The position numbers and the translations under genes were made by a program. 64,000 nucleotides of DNA, taken from NCBI RefSeq assembly GCF_001886695.1, contig NZ_CP018097.1:868001-932000 (forward strand). Direction: 5' to 3'. This DNA comes from Aurantiacibacter gangjinensis (GTDB taxonomy: Bacteria; Pseudomonadota; Alphaproteobacteria; Sphingomonadales; Sphingomonadaceae). Shown piece after piece: positions 6,910-16,417 of the stretch; position 1 is the first letter of the stretch; each line of letters begins with the position of its first letter. The notes below the pieces were generated by a model. It was not told the DNA's origin, searched no databases, and was given only the letters and a program-made list of their open reading frames with translations.

Positions 6910-9749
6910 CAGAACGTCACCCGCACGCCGCCTTTGAAGGTGCGGCCATAGATTTCGTACTGATAATTGTTCTGCCGTCCGCCGAGATTGTTGAAGGCGA
7001 AATATTCCGCATCGGTCAGGTTCACTGCCTGCGCGAAAACCTGGATGTTCGGCGTGATGCGATAGCGCGCCGTCGCATCGAGCTGGAAGTGGCTGTCGAC
7101 GAAGCGGTCTTCCTCGGGCGAACCGCCCAGCTCGTCCAGATAATCGTCGCGATAGGTGCCTGCGAGGCGCAGGCTTATCGGGCCTTTCTCGTAACCGAGC
7201 ACGGCGTTGAACGTATGCTCGCTGGTGGCGGGCAGGTCGATGGTGCGGGTCGGGCCGACCGCGCCCAGCACATCCACCCCGCCGCCCGGCACGACGCCTT
7301 CGGCATTGGTGTAGGTGTAGTTCGCCTGTGTCAGGATGCCGTCGAAGGGTGCGGGCAGCATGTCCCACTGCATGGCGAACCCGGCTTCAATCCCGAAGAT
7401 TTCCGAGCGCTCGCCATTCACCGGGATGACGGCCTCATCGAACGCAATGCCATTGAAGACCAGCCGGTCTGCGCCATCGCTCTCATATTCGACATCGACG
7501 ATGTAGTTCGACACATCCTTGTAGAAAAGGCCGAGGCTGACGGCACCATTGCCGGAGAAGTAGTAGTCGACGCCAAGGTCGAGGTTCCACGCCTCATACG
7601 GGTCGAGATCGGGATTGCCGAATTCGCCTTCTACCTCGTCATCGTCATTCTGCTCCGCGATGAAACGCGGGGCGATCTGCGAGAAGCCGGGGCGCACAAG
7701 GCTGCGATAGCCCGCTGCGCGGAAGACGAGATCCTGCTGCGGCTCCCAGCGAATGTTGAGGCTTGGCAGGAAGCGCCCGTAATTGGCCGGTGTCACCTGC
7801 GGCGATACGATCACCGTGTCGTCGGTCGCGATATCGCCATTGGGCAATGTGCCGTCTTCCTCCACCAAAAGAACGAAATTCCCGAATATGTCGGTCTGCG
7901 TATGCTCGTAGCGTACGCCGCCGATCACTGTCAGCGTGTCGCTTTCGAAACGGCCAAGCAGGTAGCCTGCATAGATATCCTCTTCGATGGCGTAATCCGA
8001 TGCCGCGCTGTCGAACAGGCTGTCGGCGACTTGCAGCTCGAAATCGCCGAAATTGTCGAAGAAGAAATCGGTTGCCTCACCAAGGCCCGGCAGGGGTGCA
8101 AGATCGGTGATGCGGTAGGTAGGACCGACGCCCAGCACATCGGCCAGCACGTAATTGTCGTTCTCGTAGAACTCGATCTCGCCGTCGAACGTCTTTTCGC
8201 GCAGGCGCAGCTTGAGGCCGGTCTGCAGCGTGAAGGTGCCGCCCTCGATCAGGAAATCGCGGGCCAGGTCGACGCGGCCGGTATATTCCTCGTCGACCGC
8301 GTCCGAAAGGCGCGTCAGTTCCACATCGTTAAGCGTGTATTGCGCCGGATCGAAGAAGTCCGCAGCGCCCATCCCCGATACGGAATAAAGCGGCGTGCGC
8401 TCATCCGAATAGTCGATGGCTACGTCCAGATCGCCGAATTCCTGCTCGAACTCGGTCGGGTCGACGCTGTTGTCCTCGCGCTCGCTGGAGCGGGCATAGC
8501 TGCCCATATATTCCAGCGTCCACGGCCCGGTCACGGTCTCGCCGCCAAGGCTGATCGAGTAGGTTTCCTGCCGCTCGAAGCGATCCTTTACATCGCGCTC
8601 GACCGTGATTTCGCCATCGTAAAGCGCGCTGGTGCCGGAGCCTGCCACATCGGCATCGCCGAAGTCGAAGGTCAAGCGGCGGCGGAATTCTTGGTCGTCG
8701 AAGCGGCTGTAAAGGCCGCGCACGTAAAGCTCGGTCGTGTCCGACGGGCGGAAATCGAGGCCGAGCGAGCCGCTGATCCGCTCGCGCTCCACGTCGTAAT
8801 CGCGGTACTGGATCTCTTCGGCGTAGACGAGGCCGTTATCCTCTTCCCAGTCGTCCGCCTCGATATTGTCCGTCTCGAAGAAGCGGTTGTAATAGGAGAC
8901 ACCGCCCGAAATGCCGATATCGTCGGCCAGACGATAGGCGAAGTTGGCGCTCGCTTTCGGGCGCAGTTCTTCGGAATACTCGTTATAGCTGCCTTCCGCC
9001 GACAGGGTGAGGAAGTTGCCGCGCCGGTCGAACGCGCTGACCGTATTGATCTGGATGCTGGCGCCGATCGTATCGGCATCCATGTCCGGGGTGAGAGACT
9101 TGAACACCTCGATGCTCTCGATGATGTCGCTGGAGATGAAATCCAGCGCGACGGCGCGCGTATCGCCTTCGGGCGAGGGCACGCGCACGCCGTTGATCGA
9201 GGTGGCGTTGAGCGTCGGGTCAAGGCCGCGCACGGCTACGAAGCGGCCCTCGCCTTGGTCGTTCAGCACGTTGATGCCGGGAAGGCGGCGCAAGCTCTCG
9301 GCCACGTTCTGGTCGGGGAACTGGCCGATGGCATCGCGGGTGAGGACATCGACTACGCGGTCATCCGCATATTCGCGCGCAAGGGCATTCGCCTGGTTGG
9401 CGCGCTGGCCGTAAACGAGGATTGTCTCGGCATTGTCGCCGCCAAGACGGAAGTCCGCGACCACCACGCCATCGGCGGGCACGACCACTGTCTGGCTTTC
9501 GGCAGGCACGCCCTGGAAGCGGGCGGTAAGCGTGTAGGTGCCGACGGGCACATCGTTGAAGCGATAGCTGCCGTCGCGCTCGGTGACGGCCTGCCGGTCC
9601 AGCTCCTCGATACGGATGACGGCCGATTGCAGCGACACGGTGTCGGTCTCGTCGGCCACGGTGCCGGTGACCTCCTGCGCCATGGCGGGCGCGGCGGCGA
9701 AAGCGAGTGCGGCAATGCTGGCAGAGCCGAGCAGGCGGTTTACGGTCAT
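6909..9749 (-). CDS. TonB-dependent outer-membrane receptor with N-terminal carboxypeptidase-regulatory-like domain
   Basis: A 946-residue outer-membrane receptor. Order of parts: signal peptide ending AMAQ (residues 1-25), a CarboxypepD_reg-like Ig-type domain with RDGSYRFNDVPVGTYTL (about 30-105), a plug domain with FPDQNVAESLRRLPGI and VAVRGLDP (about 130-260), and a beta-barrel ending in GGVRVTF with the terminal aromatic residue expected for barrel insertion. It resembles the large Caulobacter and sphingomonad receptors of the TIGR01782 kind. Its stop overlaps the phytase start, which points to a phytate-related ligand, though this is inference from context. The 490 bases upstream hold no gene. 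Confidence 0.93.
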   Translation of the reverse strand: MTVNRLLGSASIAALAFAAAPAMAQEVTGTVADETDTVSLQSAVIRIEELDRQAVTERDGSYRFNDVPVGTYTLTARFQGVPAESQTVVVPADGVVVADFRLGGDNAETILVYGQRANQANALAREYADDRVVDVLTRDAIGQFPDQNVAESLRRLPGINVLNDQGEGRFVAVRGLDPTLNATSINGVRVPSPEGDTRAVALDFISSDIIESIEVFKSLTPDMDADTIGASIQINTVSAFDRRGNFLTLSAEGSYNEYSEELRPKASANFAYRLADDIGISGGVSYYNRFFETDNIEADDWEEDNGLVYAEEIQYRDYDVERERISGSLGLDFRPSDTTELYVRGLYSRFDDQEFRRRLTFDFGDADVAGSGTSALYDGEITVERDVKDRFERQETYSISLGGETVTGPWTLEYMGSYARSSEREDNSVDPTEFEQEFGDLDVAIDYSDERTPLYSVSGMGAADFFDPAQYTLNDVELTRLSDAVDEEYTGRVDLARDFLIEGGTFTLQTGLKLRLREKTFDGEIEFYENDNYVLADVLGVGPTYRITDLAPLPGLGEATDFFFDNFGDFELQVADSLFDSAASDYAIEEDIYAGYLLGRFESDTLTVIGGVRYEHTQTDIFGNFVLLVEEDGTLPNGDIATDDTVIVSPQVTPANYGRFLPSLNIRWEPQQDLVFRAAGYRSLVRPGFSQIAPRFIAEQNDDDEVEGEFGNPDLDPYEAWNLDLGVDYYFSGNGAVSLGLFYKDVSNYIVDVEYESDGADRLVFNGIAFDEAVIPVNGERSEIFGIEAGFAMQWDMLPAPFDGILTQANYTYTNAEGVVPGGGVDVLGAVGPTRTIDLPATSEHTFNAVLGYEKGPISLRLAGTYRDDYLDELGGSPEEDRFVDSHFQLDATARYRITPNIQVFAQAVNLTDAEYFAFNNLGGRQNNYQYEIYGRTFKGGVRVTF

Positions 9750-10241
9750 GTGTGTCCTCCCTGGGTTCGGGAGACGCGATAGATGGCCTGTGTGACCGTG
9801 CCCGGTCGGAGCGGTGACAGAGCGATTGCGGATCGGTGACAGCTGTGTGACGGGGTGGAGTGCTAACCTGGAGCACCTGGAGCACCTGGAGCACTGTCCT
9901 GATGGAGAAAACCCGGGACGGCGCCGGAGGGGCCTTTTCCGCTGGCATGTAGAAGATAATCCGGATGCGGCTCATGCCCGAGAGTCAGGCATGGCGCCGG
10001 GGATGTAGGGAAGGAAAATCTCGACCTACTTTTCTCTCACAGACGCTTGGCTTGACCTGCTCTGCGCGGCCAGCACAGAAACATGAAGCCAAGACGGGCC
10101 ATTCCCGCTATGCCGCACCGCAGCAATCGAATGGGCTCGACTCGCCGATTGCCCGGGCCGCGCTCTGGATGCGCTGCATTTCTTTCTTCTGCTTCCCCCC
10201 GCCGAACCTTGGCGCGGCGTTGCCCTCTGCCGTGAGCTGAC
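9750..10241. other. Divergent intergenic region between TonB receptor and DEAD-box helicase
   Basis: 492 bases without a supportable gene. It must hold the promoters for the receptor-phytase operon (minus strand) and for the helicase (plus strand). The only structure I see is a three-copy 9-base tandem repeat described separately. No Fur-like or Pho-like box is obvious by eye. Confidence 0.5.
9866..9892. repeat. Three exact tandem copies of a 9-base unit
   Basis: The unit ACCTGGAGC occurs three times in a row with no mismatch, upstream of the TonB receptor gene. Nine-base unit changes could alter promoter spacing, so this is a candidate contingency locus, but it could equally be neutral. Confidence 0.8.
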
Positions 10242-12014
10242 ATGTCTTTTGAACAACTACCCCAGCCCATTGGCGAAGCACTGGCCGGTCAGGGATATGA
10301 CGCCCCCACGCCGGTGCAGGCTGCCGTCATCGCTGACGAAGCCAATGGCCGCGACCTGATCGTTTCGGCGCAGACAGGGTCTGGCAAGACAGTGGCGTTC
10401 GGCATTGCCATCGCGCCAGAGTTGCTCAGCGAAATCCGCGGAACTCCGCTGGTCGAAAAGCCGCTGGCGCTGGTCGTAGCGCCGACACGGGAGCTGGCGC
10501 TGCAGGTCAGCCGCGAACTGGGCTGGCTCTACGCGAAAGCAGCCCTACGGATCGCGACATGCGTGGGCGGAATGGATGCAAGCAAGGAACGCCGCGCATT
10601 GCGGTCCGGCCCTGCAATCATCGTGGGCACGCCCGGCCGCCTGCGCGACCATCTCGAACGCGGGGCGCTCGACCTGTCGGGCCTTGTCGGCGTGGTGCTC
10701 GATGAAGCGGACGAGATGCTCGACATGGGCTTTCGCGACGACCTCGAAGAAATTCTCGACGCCGCGCCAGACAACCGCCGCACGCTGCTGTTCTCCGCCA
10801 CGCTGCCGAAGCCGATCGTGCGGCTGGCCGAACGCTATCAGAGCGATGCCCTGCGCCTGTCGCTGGCGGGCGAAACGCGCGGGCATGGCGATATTGCCTA
10901 CCAGGCGATCACCGTCGCCCCGTCCGAAATCGAGAATGCGGTGGTGAACCTGCTGCGCTTCCACGAGGCGGAGACGGCGATCTGCTTTTGCGCAACGCGA
11001 GACAGCGTAAGGCGCCTGCACGCGACCCTGCAAAATCGCGGTTTCGACGTGGTGGCGCTGTCGGGCGAGCATTCACAATCCGAGCGCAACCAGGCGCTGC
11101 AGGCGCTGCGCGACCGGCGCGCGCGTATCTGCGTGGCGACCGACGTGGCCGCGCGCGGGCTCGACCTGCCGACGCTCAGCCTCGTCATCCATGTCGAGAT
11201 TCCGCGCGATGCCGAAACGCTGCAACACCGTTCCGGCCGCACGGGGCGCGCGGGCAAGAAAGGCACCGCCGCCATCGTGGTGCCCTATAACCGCCGCAAA
11301 CGGGTGGAGAGCATGCTGCGCGGCGCAAAGATTTCTGCCGAGTGGATGGACGCGCCTTCTGCAGAGGCGATCCGCGCGCAGGATCACGAACGGCTGATGG
11401 CAAAGTTCACCGAGCCTGCCGAATATGACGATGCCGACCGCAAGGTGGCGAGCCAGCTGATGGAGCGGTTGGCGCCCGAGGATATCGCTGCGGCACTGGT
11501 ACAGGCGCACCGGGCGAAAATGCCGCAGCCCGAGGAATTGCTCGCCAACACGCCCGAGGCTCGCGAGAAGGCAAAAGCCGACCGGCATCGTCCGGGCTTC
11601 GAGGATACTGTCTGGTTCAAAATGGGCATCGGTCGCCGCCAGAACGCCGAGCCGCGCTGGATCCTGCCGCTCATTTGCCGACGTGGCCACATTACCCGCA
11701 ACGAGATCGGCGCCATCCGCATCGGCCAGCACGAGACGTGGTTCCAGGTGCCGCGCGCTGTCGCGCCCAAGGTCGCCGATGCTGTGGCCCGCACGACGTC
11801 GGGCGATGACGAGCAGGACGCGATCCATATTGCCGAATCCCCGGAAGGTCCGCGCATGGAAGCGCGCCAGAACCGCAGGGACGGCAAGCCCTTCGTATCC
11901 GCAAGGCCTGTTGGCAAGAAGGCGGGCGGCAAGCCTGGCAAATTTGCGCGCAAAGGTAAGCCGGGCAAGAAAAGCAAGCATAAGGGGAAGCCGGCGCGGC
12001 CGCCCAGAAGCTAG
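10242..12014 (+). CDS. DbpA-like DEAD-box RNA helicase
   Basis: A 590-residue ATP-dependent RNA helicase. In order: Q motif region (residues 1-30), Walker A AQTGSGKT (43-50), PTRELAL, VGTPGRL, the DEAD box in VLDEADEMLDMGF, SAT in LLFSATLPKP, then domain 2 with ATDVAARGLD and HRSGRTGRAGKKG. After residue ~430 comes a DbpA/CsdA-type RNA-binding domain (RWILPLICRRGHITRNEIG) and a Lys/Gly/Pro-rich basic tail of about 50 residues. In E. coli, DbpA acts in 50S subunit assembly through 23S rRNA hairpin 92; DbpA and DeaD cannot be separated firmly here. The gene ends 3 bases from the convergent rpoN stop. Confidence 0.92.
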   Translation: MSFEQLPQPIGEALAGQGYDAPTPVQAAVIADEANGRDLIVSAQTGSGKTVAFGIAIAPELLSEIRGTPLVEKPLALVVAPTRELALQVSRELGWLYAKAALRIATCVGGMDASKERRALRSGPAIIVGTPGRLRDHLERGALDLSGLVGVVLDEADEMLDMGFRDDLEEILDAAPDNRRTLLFSATLPKPIVRLAERYQSDALRLSLAGETRGHGDIAYQAITVAPSEIENAVVNLLRFHEAETAICFCATRDSVRRLHATLQNRGFDVVALSGEHSQSERNQALQALRDRRARICVATDVAARGLDLPTLSLVIHVEIPRDAETLQHRSGRTGRAGKKGTAAIVVPYNRRKRVESMLRGAKISAEWMDAPSAEAIRAQDHERLMAKFTEPAEYDDADRKVASQLMERLAPEDIAAALVQAHRAKMPQPEELLANTPEAREKAKADRHRPGFEDTVWFKMGIGRRQNAEPRWILPLICRRGHITRNEIGAIRIGQHETWFQVPRAVAPKVADAVARTTSGDDEQDAIHIAESPEGPRMEARQNRRDGKPFVSARPVGKKAGGKPGKFARKGKPGKKSKHKGKPARPPRS

Positions 12015-12017
12015 CAA

Positions 12018-13469
12018 TTACAGTCCCGCCAGCTTCTTCGCCCGTCGGCGCTGCACGCTTGAGCCTATCCCGATCGCCTCGCGATATTTCGCCACGGTGC
12101 GGCGGGCGAGGTCGAAACCTTCGCCTTTCAGCAGTTCCACCAGCTTGTCGTCGGAGAGGATTTTCTTCGGGTCCTCGGCATCGGTCAGCGCCTTGATGCG
12201 GGCCTTTACCGCTTCTGCACTAGCCCCTTCGCCATCTGCGCTGCCTACACCGCTTGAGAAGAAGTATTTCAGCTCGAATGTGCCGCGTTCGCAGTGGAGG
12301 AACTTGTTGCTCGTCACCCGGCTGACGGTGCTTTCGTGCATTTCGATGGCCTCGGCCACCTTGGCCAGCGTCAGCGGGCGCAGTTCGGATACGCCTTTGC
12401 GGAAAAAGCCGTCCTGTTGCTTCACGATCTCGGCAGAGACCTTGAGGATGGTCTTGGCGCGCTGGTCCAGCGCTTTGATCAGCCAGTTCGCATCGGCCAG
12501 CTTCTCGCTCAGCCAGGCTTTCGCATCCTTGCCGGTGCTGCCCTCCCGCAGTTCCAGATAATATCCGCGATTGACCACAAGGCGCGGCAGCGTCGCCTCG
12601 TTCAGCTGGATATCCCAGCCGCTCTTACCAGTCTCGGCGTCGACGGCTTCGCTCAGCAGCACGTCGGGCACCACCGCGCTGGCCGCGCCGCCACCGAAGG
12701 CAAGGCCGGGCTTGGGATCGTAGCTGCGCAGTTCTGACAGCATGTCCGCCAGATCCTCGTCATCAACATCGCAGATGCGTTTGAGATGGGCGAAGGCGCC
12801 CTTGGCGACCAGCTCCAGATTGTTGATCAGCACTTCCATGCAAGGATCGTAGCGGTCGGCCTCCTTGGCCTGCAGCGCGAGGCATTCGGACAGCGAGCGC
12901 GCGCCAACGCCCGTGGGATCGAGCGATTGCACGCAATCGAGCGCGGCTTCCACGCGGGACAGCGGCACATCGAGCGCCACGGCGATATCGCGCAGATCGG
13001 CAGAGAGGTAGCCCGCCTCGTCCAGCAAGCCGATTACGTAGCGTGCGATAAAAGCGGTTTGCGCACACGGGGCGCAGGCGCCGATCTGCTCTTCCAGGTG
13101 ATCGGCGAGGGTGGGGGCGGCATCGCTACGGTTTTCGAGGCCGAAGCCTTCGCCCGCAACGCCGCTGCCGGAAGGCGCGGCAGACCAGTCGCCGGTGTCG
13201 CGGTCCACGTCCAGCGCGCTCTGGTCGATATCGAGCGCGCCGTCGCCTTCTGCCGACGTTGCATCGCGCATTTCAGGCTCTGTGGGCGCTTCGCCATCGG
13301 CGACACGCATCTCGCCTGCTTCGAGCAGCGGATTGTTCTCCAGCGCATCGCCGATGAAGGTCTCGATTTCGAGATTGGACAGCGCCAGCAGCTTGATCGC
13401 CTGCTGCAATTGCGGCGTCATCACCAGCGATTGCGACTGGCGCAGGTCTAGGCGCGGGCCGATGGCCAT
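12018..13469 (-). CDS. rpoN: RNA polymerase sigma-54 factor
   Basis: A 483-residue sigma-54. The N-terminal activator-interacting region I is glutamine/leucine rich (LRQSQSLVMTPQLQQAIKLL), followed by the acidic region II, the core-binding region, and the C-terminal DNA-binding domain with the helix-turn-helix and the RpoN box ARRTVAKYR. It directs transcription from -24/-12 promoters with an AAA+ activator. It sits 112 bases downstream of lptB on the same strand, the usual alphaproteobacterial order. Unusually, a palindromic repeat fills that gap, and only a weak GGGAG 13 bases upstream can be seen as a ribosome-binding site. Confidence 0.97.
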   Translation of the reverse strand: MAIGPRLDLRQSQSLVMTPQLQQAIKLLALSNLEIETFIGDALENNPLLEAGEMRVADGEAPTEPEMRDATSAEGDGALDIDQSALDVDRDTGDWSAAPSGSGVAGEGFGLENRSDAAPTLADHLEEQIGACAPCAQTAFIARYVIGLLDEAGYLSADLRDIAVALDVPLSRVEAALDCVQSLDPTGVGARSLSECLALQAKEADRYDPCMEVLINNLELVAKGAFAHLKRICDVDDEDLADMLSELRSYDPKPGLAFGGGAASAVVPDVLLSEAVDAETGKSGWDIQLNEATLPRLVVNRGYYLELREGSTGKDAKAWLSEKLADANWLIKALDQRAKTILKVSAEIVKQQDGFFRKGVSELRPLTLAKVAEAIEMHESTVSRVTSNKFLHCERGTFELKYFFSSGVGSADGEGASAEAVKARIKALTDAEDPKKILSDDKLVELLKGEGFDLARRTVAKYREAIGIGSSVQRRRAKKLAGL

Positions 13470-13487
13470 TTCGATTAAAGAGCTCCC

Positions 13488-13562
13488 GTTCGTCCTGAGC
13501 TTGTCGAAGGGCGAAATAGAACCCTCGCGCAGGTTCGTACTTCGACACGCTCAGCACGAACG
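13488..13562. repeat. Palindromic repeat (REP-like, family A) between lptB and rpoN
   Basis: Imperfect inverted arms GTTCGTCCTGAGCTTGTCG (from 13488) and CGACACGCTCAGCACGAAC (ending 13561) flank a loop of about 27 bases. This type of sequence (CTGAGC..GTCGAAG) is a familiar dispersed repeat in sphingomonads (general knowledge). A diverged relative lies upstream of prmC. Confidence 0.85.
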
Positions 13563-13581
13563 GAGGCTGGCGAGCCCGCCA

Positions 13582-14415
13582 TCACAGCGTGAAATTGTCG
13601 CCCAGATACAGGCGCTTCACATTCTCGTCTGCCACCAGTTCCTGCGGAGAGCCGGCGAACAGCACCTGCCCGCCATAAATGATGCAGGCGCGGTCGACGA
13701 TTTCCAGCGTCTCGCGCACATTGTGGTCTGTGATCAGCACGCCGATGCCGCGCGTTTTCAAATCCGCCACAAGGTCGCGGATATCGCTGATGGAAAGCGG
13801 GTCGATCCCGGCAAAGGGCTCGTCCAGCAGCATGATGGAGGGGTTGGCGGCCAGCGCGCGGGCGATTTCGCAGCGGCGCCGTTCGCCGCCCGACAGCGCC
13901 ATGGCGGGGCTGGAGCGAAGGCGGGTGAGGCCGAATTCATCGAGCAGCCGCTCCAGCTCGGCGGACCGGGTGGCCTTGTCGGGCTCCACCATTTCCAGCA
14001 CGCAACTGATGTTCTGTTCCACGGTCATGCCACGGAAGATACTGGTTTCCTGCGGCAGGTAGCCGAGGCCGAGGATGGCGCGGCGATACATGGGCAGCTT
14101 GGTCACATCCACGCCGTCCATCAGGATGCGGCCGCTATCGGGCTTCACCAGCCCCATGATCGAATAGAAGCACGTCGTCTTGCCCGCGCCATTGGGGCCG
14201 AGCAGGCCGAGCACCTCCCCCTTCGCCACGGTCAGCGAAATGTCGGTGAGGACAGCGCGCTTGTCGTAGCTCTTGGCGATGGACACCACTTCGAGGCCGC
14301 CCGCTTCGGGCAGGTCCGGCGCGGCATTGGATGGCGCATCGGCCAGGGCAGCCTCGTTCAGCGCAGGCTTGGTCAGCGATGGATCGTCCAATGTGGTGTT
14401 CTCGGGCGCACTCAT
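13582..14415 (-). CDS. lptB: LPS export ABC transporter ATP-binding protein
   Basis: A 277-residue ABC ATPase that powers lipopolysaccharide extraction from the inner membrane as part of LptB2FGC. Walker A is GLLGPNGAGKTT, the Q-loop lies in YLPQETSIFRG, the signature is LSGGERRR, and Walker B is MLLDEPFAGIDP; TDHNVRE supplies the switch histidine. These motifs are diagnostic of LptB over other ABC ATPases. It has an N-terminal extension of about 38 residues beyond the E. coli protein. The start at 14415 is the first ATG of the open frame. It is followed by rpoN. Confidence 0.96.
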   Translation of the reverse strand: MSAPENTTLDDPSLTKPALNEAALADAPSNAAPDLPEAGGLEVVSIAKSYDKRAVLTDISLTVAKGEVLGLLGPNGAGKTTCFYSIMGLVKPDSGRILMDGVDVTKLPMYRRAILGLGYLPQETSIFRGMTVEQNISCVLEMVEPDKATRSAELERLLDEFGLTRLRSSPAMALSGGERRRCEIARALAANPSIMLLDEPFAGIDPLSISDIRDLVADLKTRGIGVLITDHNVRETLEIVDRACIIYGGQVLFAGSPQELVADENVKRLYLGDNFTL

Positions 14416-14603
14416 GCCCGTTCATCTAGCATGGCTGGCGCGGCTTTGAAGGGTGTTTGGCAAGATTCCTGCATGGTGAGCGGTCACAGGTCCGCCAAAG
14501 CGCCGCGGACCGGCGTTCCAATGATGAACAGAATATTGACGGGCTTGCCAGCCAGTGTCCCAACTGGAATAGTCGACGAATCGGGATTGGAGAGGAGAAG
14601 GGC

Positions 14604-14978
14604 ATGCCAAAGGCGCTCCATCGGTCGCAAAAGACCGCAAGCCGCACTACACCGCTCGACTGGCGTCGCCGGATCAGCGATCATGTCGCCTGGGGGCTGC
14701 TGGTTTATACCGGCTTGCACATTTTCCTCACCATGACGCAGCTGAAATCGGGCAACGGCTCGGTGATGCCGTATTTCGCGCTGATCGTGCTGGTGGCCGC
14801 GATCATCCCCGCCTGCCGCTGGTTCGAGATGCGCTGGGAGGGGCTGTCGAATGAAGAGGCGCGCGATCCGGCGCTGGAACCGGTGTTCCGGCGCGAGGTT
14901 GCCTTTCTATGGATTACCGCGATCGGATTGCCCGTGTTGCTGACGGTCGGCTTCAAGAGCGCGGCGTCCCTCTTCTGA
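14604..14978 (+). CDS. Small membrane protein of unknown function
   Basis: 124 residues with a basic N-terminus and three predicted membrane segments (about residues 25-42, 50-70 and 102-122). I do not recognise a family. The ATG at 14604 is preferred to an earlier in-frame start because a strong purine-rich site (GAGGAGAAGGG) directly precedes it. The 3' 70 bases overlap the start of the MscS gene in another frame if that gene begins at its first ATG, which would couple the two; a role in the envelope is therefore plausible but unproven. Confidence 0.6.
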   Translation: MPKALHRSQKTASRTTPLDWRRRISDHVAWGLLVYTGLHIFLTMTQLKSGNGSVMPYFALIVLVAAIIPACRWFEMRWEGLSNEEARDPALEPVFRREVAFLWITAIGLPVLLTVGFKSAASLF

Positions 14979-16417
14979 CACGCTTCTGGCTGGTATGCGC
15001 TGCGCTGCTGCTGGCAACTGCGCTACCCCCTGCGCCGGCGTCGGCCACGGTCGGCGGCGTGCTGGGCGGCGACGCGGCGGTAGAAGAGGAGCCTGCCGGC
15101 CCCGAAGCGGGCTCCATCGAGGTAGAGCAGGCCGAGGGCGATGATGAGCGCATCGAGGCGCGCCTTACAGATATTTTTGCGAATGTGCCCAGCCTGCAAG
15201 GCGTCACCGTCGATGTAAACGAAGGCGTGGTGACGCTTGGCGGCACCGTGCCCGATGATGAGGCCGCTGCCCGCGCCGAGAGCATCGCCACCGGTGTCGA
15301 TGGCGTGGTGACGGTCGAAAACGGGGCGGAGCGCGATGTCAGCGTCGATGTCGCGGGCGGCATAGGCGGGCTGGGCGACCGGTTCGAGGATTTCACCCGG
15401 ATGCTGCCGCTGATCGGCGCGGCGCTGCTGACGGCGGCGGTCATCATTGCTTTCGGCTACCTGCTCGCCAGCTTCGGCGGATTGTGGCGGCGCGTCGCCC
15501 CGAATAGCTTCCTGGCAGAGCTGATCGTGAGCGCCATTCGCTTCACTTTCGTCATCATCGGTATCGTGGTCGCGCTCGACATGGTGGGCGCGGGCGCGCT
15601 GATGGGCGCGGTGCTGGGCGGTGCCGGGGTCATCGGCCTGGCACTGGGTTTCGCCATGCGCGACACGGTGGAGAATTATGTCGCCTCACTTATGCTGAGC
15701 CTGCGCCAGCCTTTCCGTGCCAACGACCACATCATCATCGACAATACGCATGAGGGACGCGTCATCAGCCTTACCAGCCGCGCGACCGTGATGCTGACGC
15801 TGGATGGCAACCATCTGCGCATCCCCAATTCGACCGTGTTCAAGGGCACGATCCTCAATTTCACGCGCAACCCGCAGCGCCGCTTCCAGTTCGTGCTGGG
15901 CGTTGATGCGGATGACGATGCCGAGGCCGCGCGGCGGCTGGGCAAGGAAACGCTGGCCGCGATGCCATTCGTGCTGGACGATCCCGCGCCCGAGGTGCGC
16001 ATTACCGAAGTCGGCGATTCCAATGTGGTGCTGCAATTCCTCGGCTGGGTGGACCAGCGCGAGACCAATTGGTTCAAGGCTAACACCCGCGCCATCGCCG
16101 TGTGCAAGGCGGCGCTGGAGGAAGCGGGCTTTGCCCTGCCGGAGCCGATCTACCGCCTGCGCTTCGACCAGCGCACCGCGTCGCTGCCCTTCCTCAATGT
16201 CGGCGAGAAGGATGGCAGCACATCCGCATCTTCGCCCGCACCAACGCAAGACGCCAAGCCCGCGCCGTCACCGGACAAACTGCGCCTCGACGCCAGCGCG
16301 CCGCTGGACACCGAAGCAACCGGCGAGGACGAGATCGTCCGCATGGTGGAAGAAGAGCGCGCCGAAAGCGACACGCAGCAAAAGGATTTGCTGGATAACT
16401 CCCGCCCGGTGGAGTGA
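14909..16417 (+). CDS. BON-domain mechanosensitive channel (MscS family)
   Basis: A 502-residue MscS-type channel. After a hydrophobic signal segment (about residues 24-46) comes a periplasmic BON-like domain (about 80-145, with VTVDVNEGVVTLGGTVPDD). Then three membrane helices follow, the last with the glycine/alanine-packed pore helix GGAGVIGLALGFAMRDTVEN, and then the beta domain and a long acidic C-terminal tail. MscS channels open under membrane tension and release solutes on hypo-osmotic shock. The start is uncertain: ATG at 14909 gives an unusually long N-region before the signal peptide, and no later ATG precedes the signal segment. It overlaps the upstream small membrane protein gene. 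Confidence 0.88.
   Translation: MDYRDRIARVADGRLQERGVPLLTRFWLVCAALLLATALPPAPASATVGGVLGGDAAVEEEPAGPEAGSIEVEQAEGDDERIEARLTDIFANVPSLQGVTVDVNEGVVTLGGTVPDDEAAARAESIATGVDGVVTVENGAERDVSVDVAGGIGGLGDRFEDFTRMLPLIGAALLTAAVIIAFGYLLASFGGLWRRVAPNSFLAELIVSAIRFTFVIIGIVVALDMVGAGALMGAVLGGAGVIGLALGFAMRDTVENYVASLMLSLRQPFRANDHIIIDNTHEGRVISLTSRATVMLTLDGNHLRIPNSTVFKGTILNFTRNPQRRFQFVLGVDADDDAEAARRLGKETLAAMPFVLDDPAPEVRITEVGDSNVVLQFLGWVDQRETNWFKANTRAIAVCKAALEEAGFALPEPIYRLRFDQRTASLPFLNVGEKDGSTSASSPAPTQDAKPAPSPDKLRLDASAPLDTEATGEDEIVRMVEEERAESDTQQKDLLDNSRPVE

Noticed and set aside
6910..7368. Upstream extension of the phytase frame
   Set aside because: The extra residues are arginine-rich out-of-frame receptor sequence. 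The ATG at 6909 is followed by a lipobox and overlaps the receptor stop.
6891..9782. A 963-codon open frame on the strand opposite the TonB receptor
   Set aside because: It mirrors the receptor gene in high-GC DNA and encodes no recognisable domain. The receptor has a signal peptide, plug and barrel.
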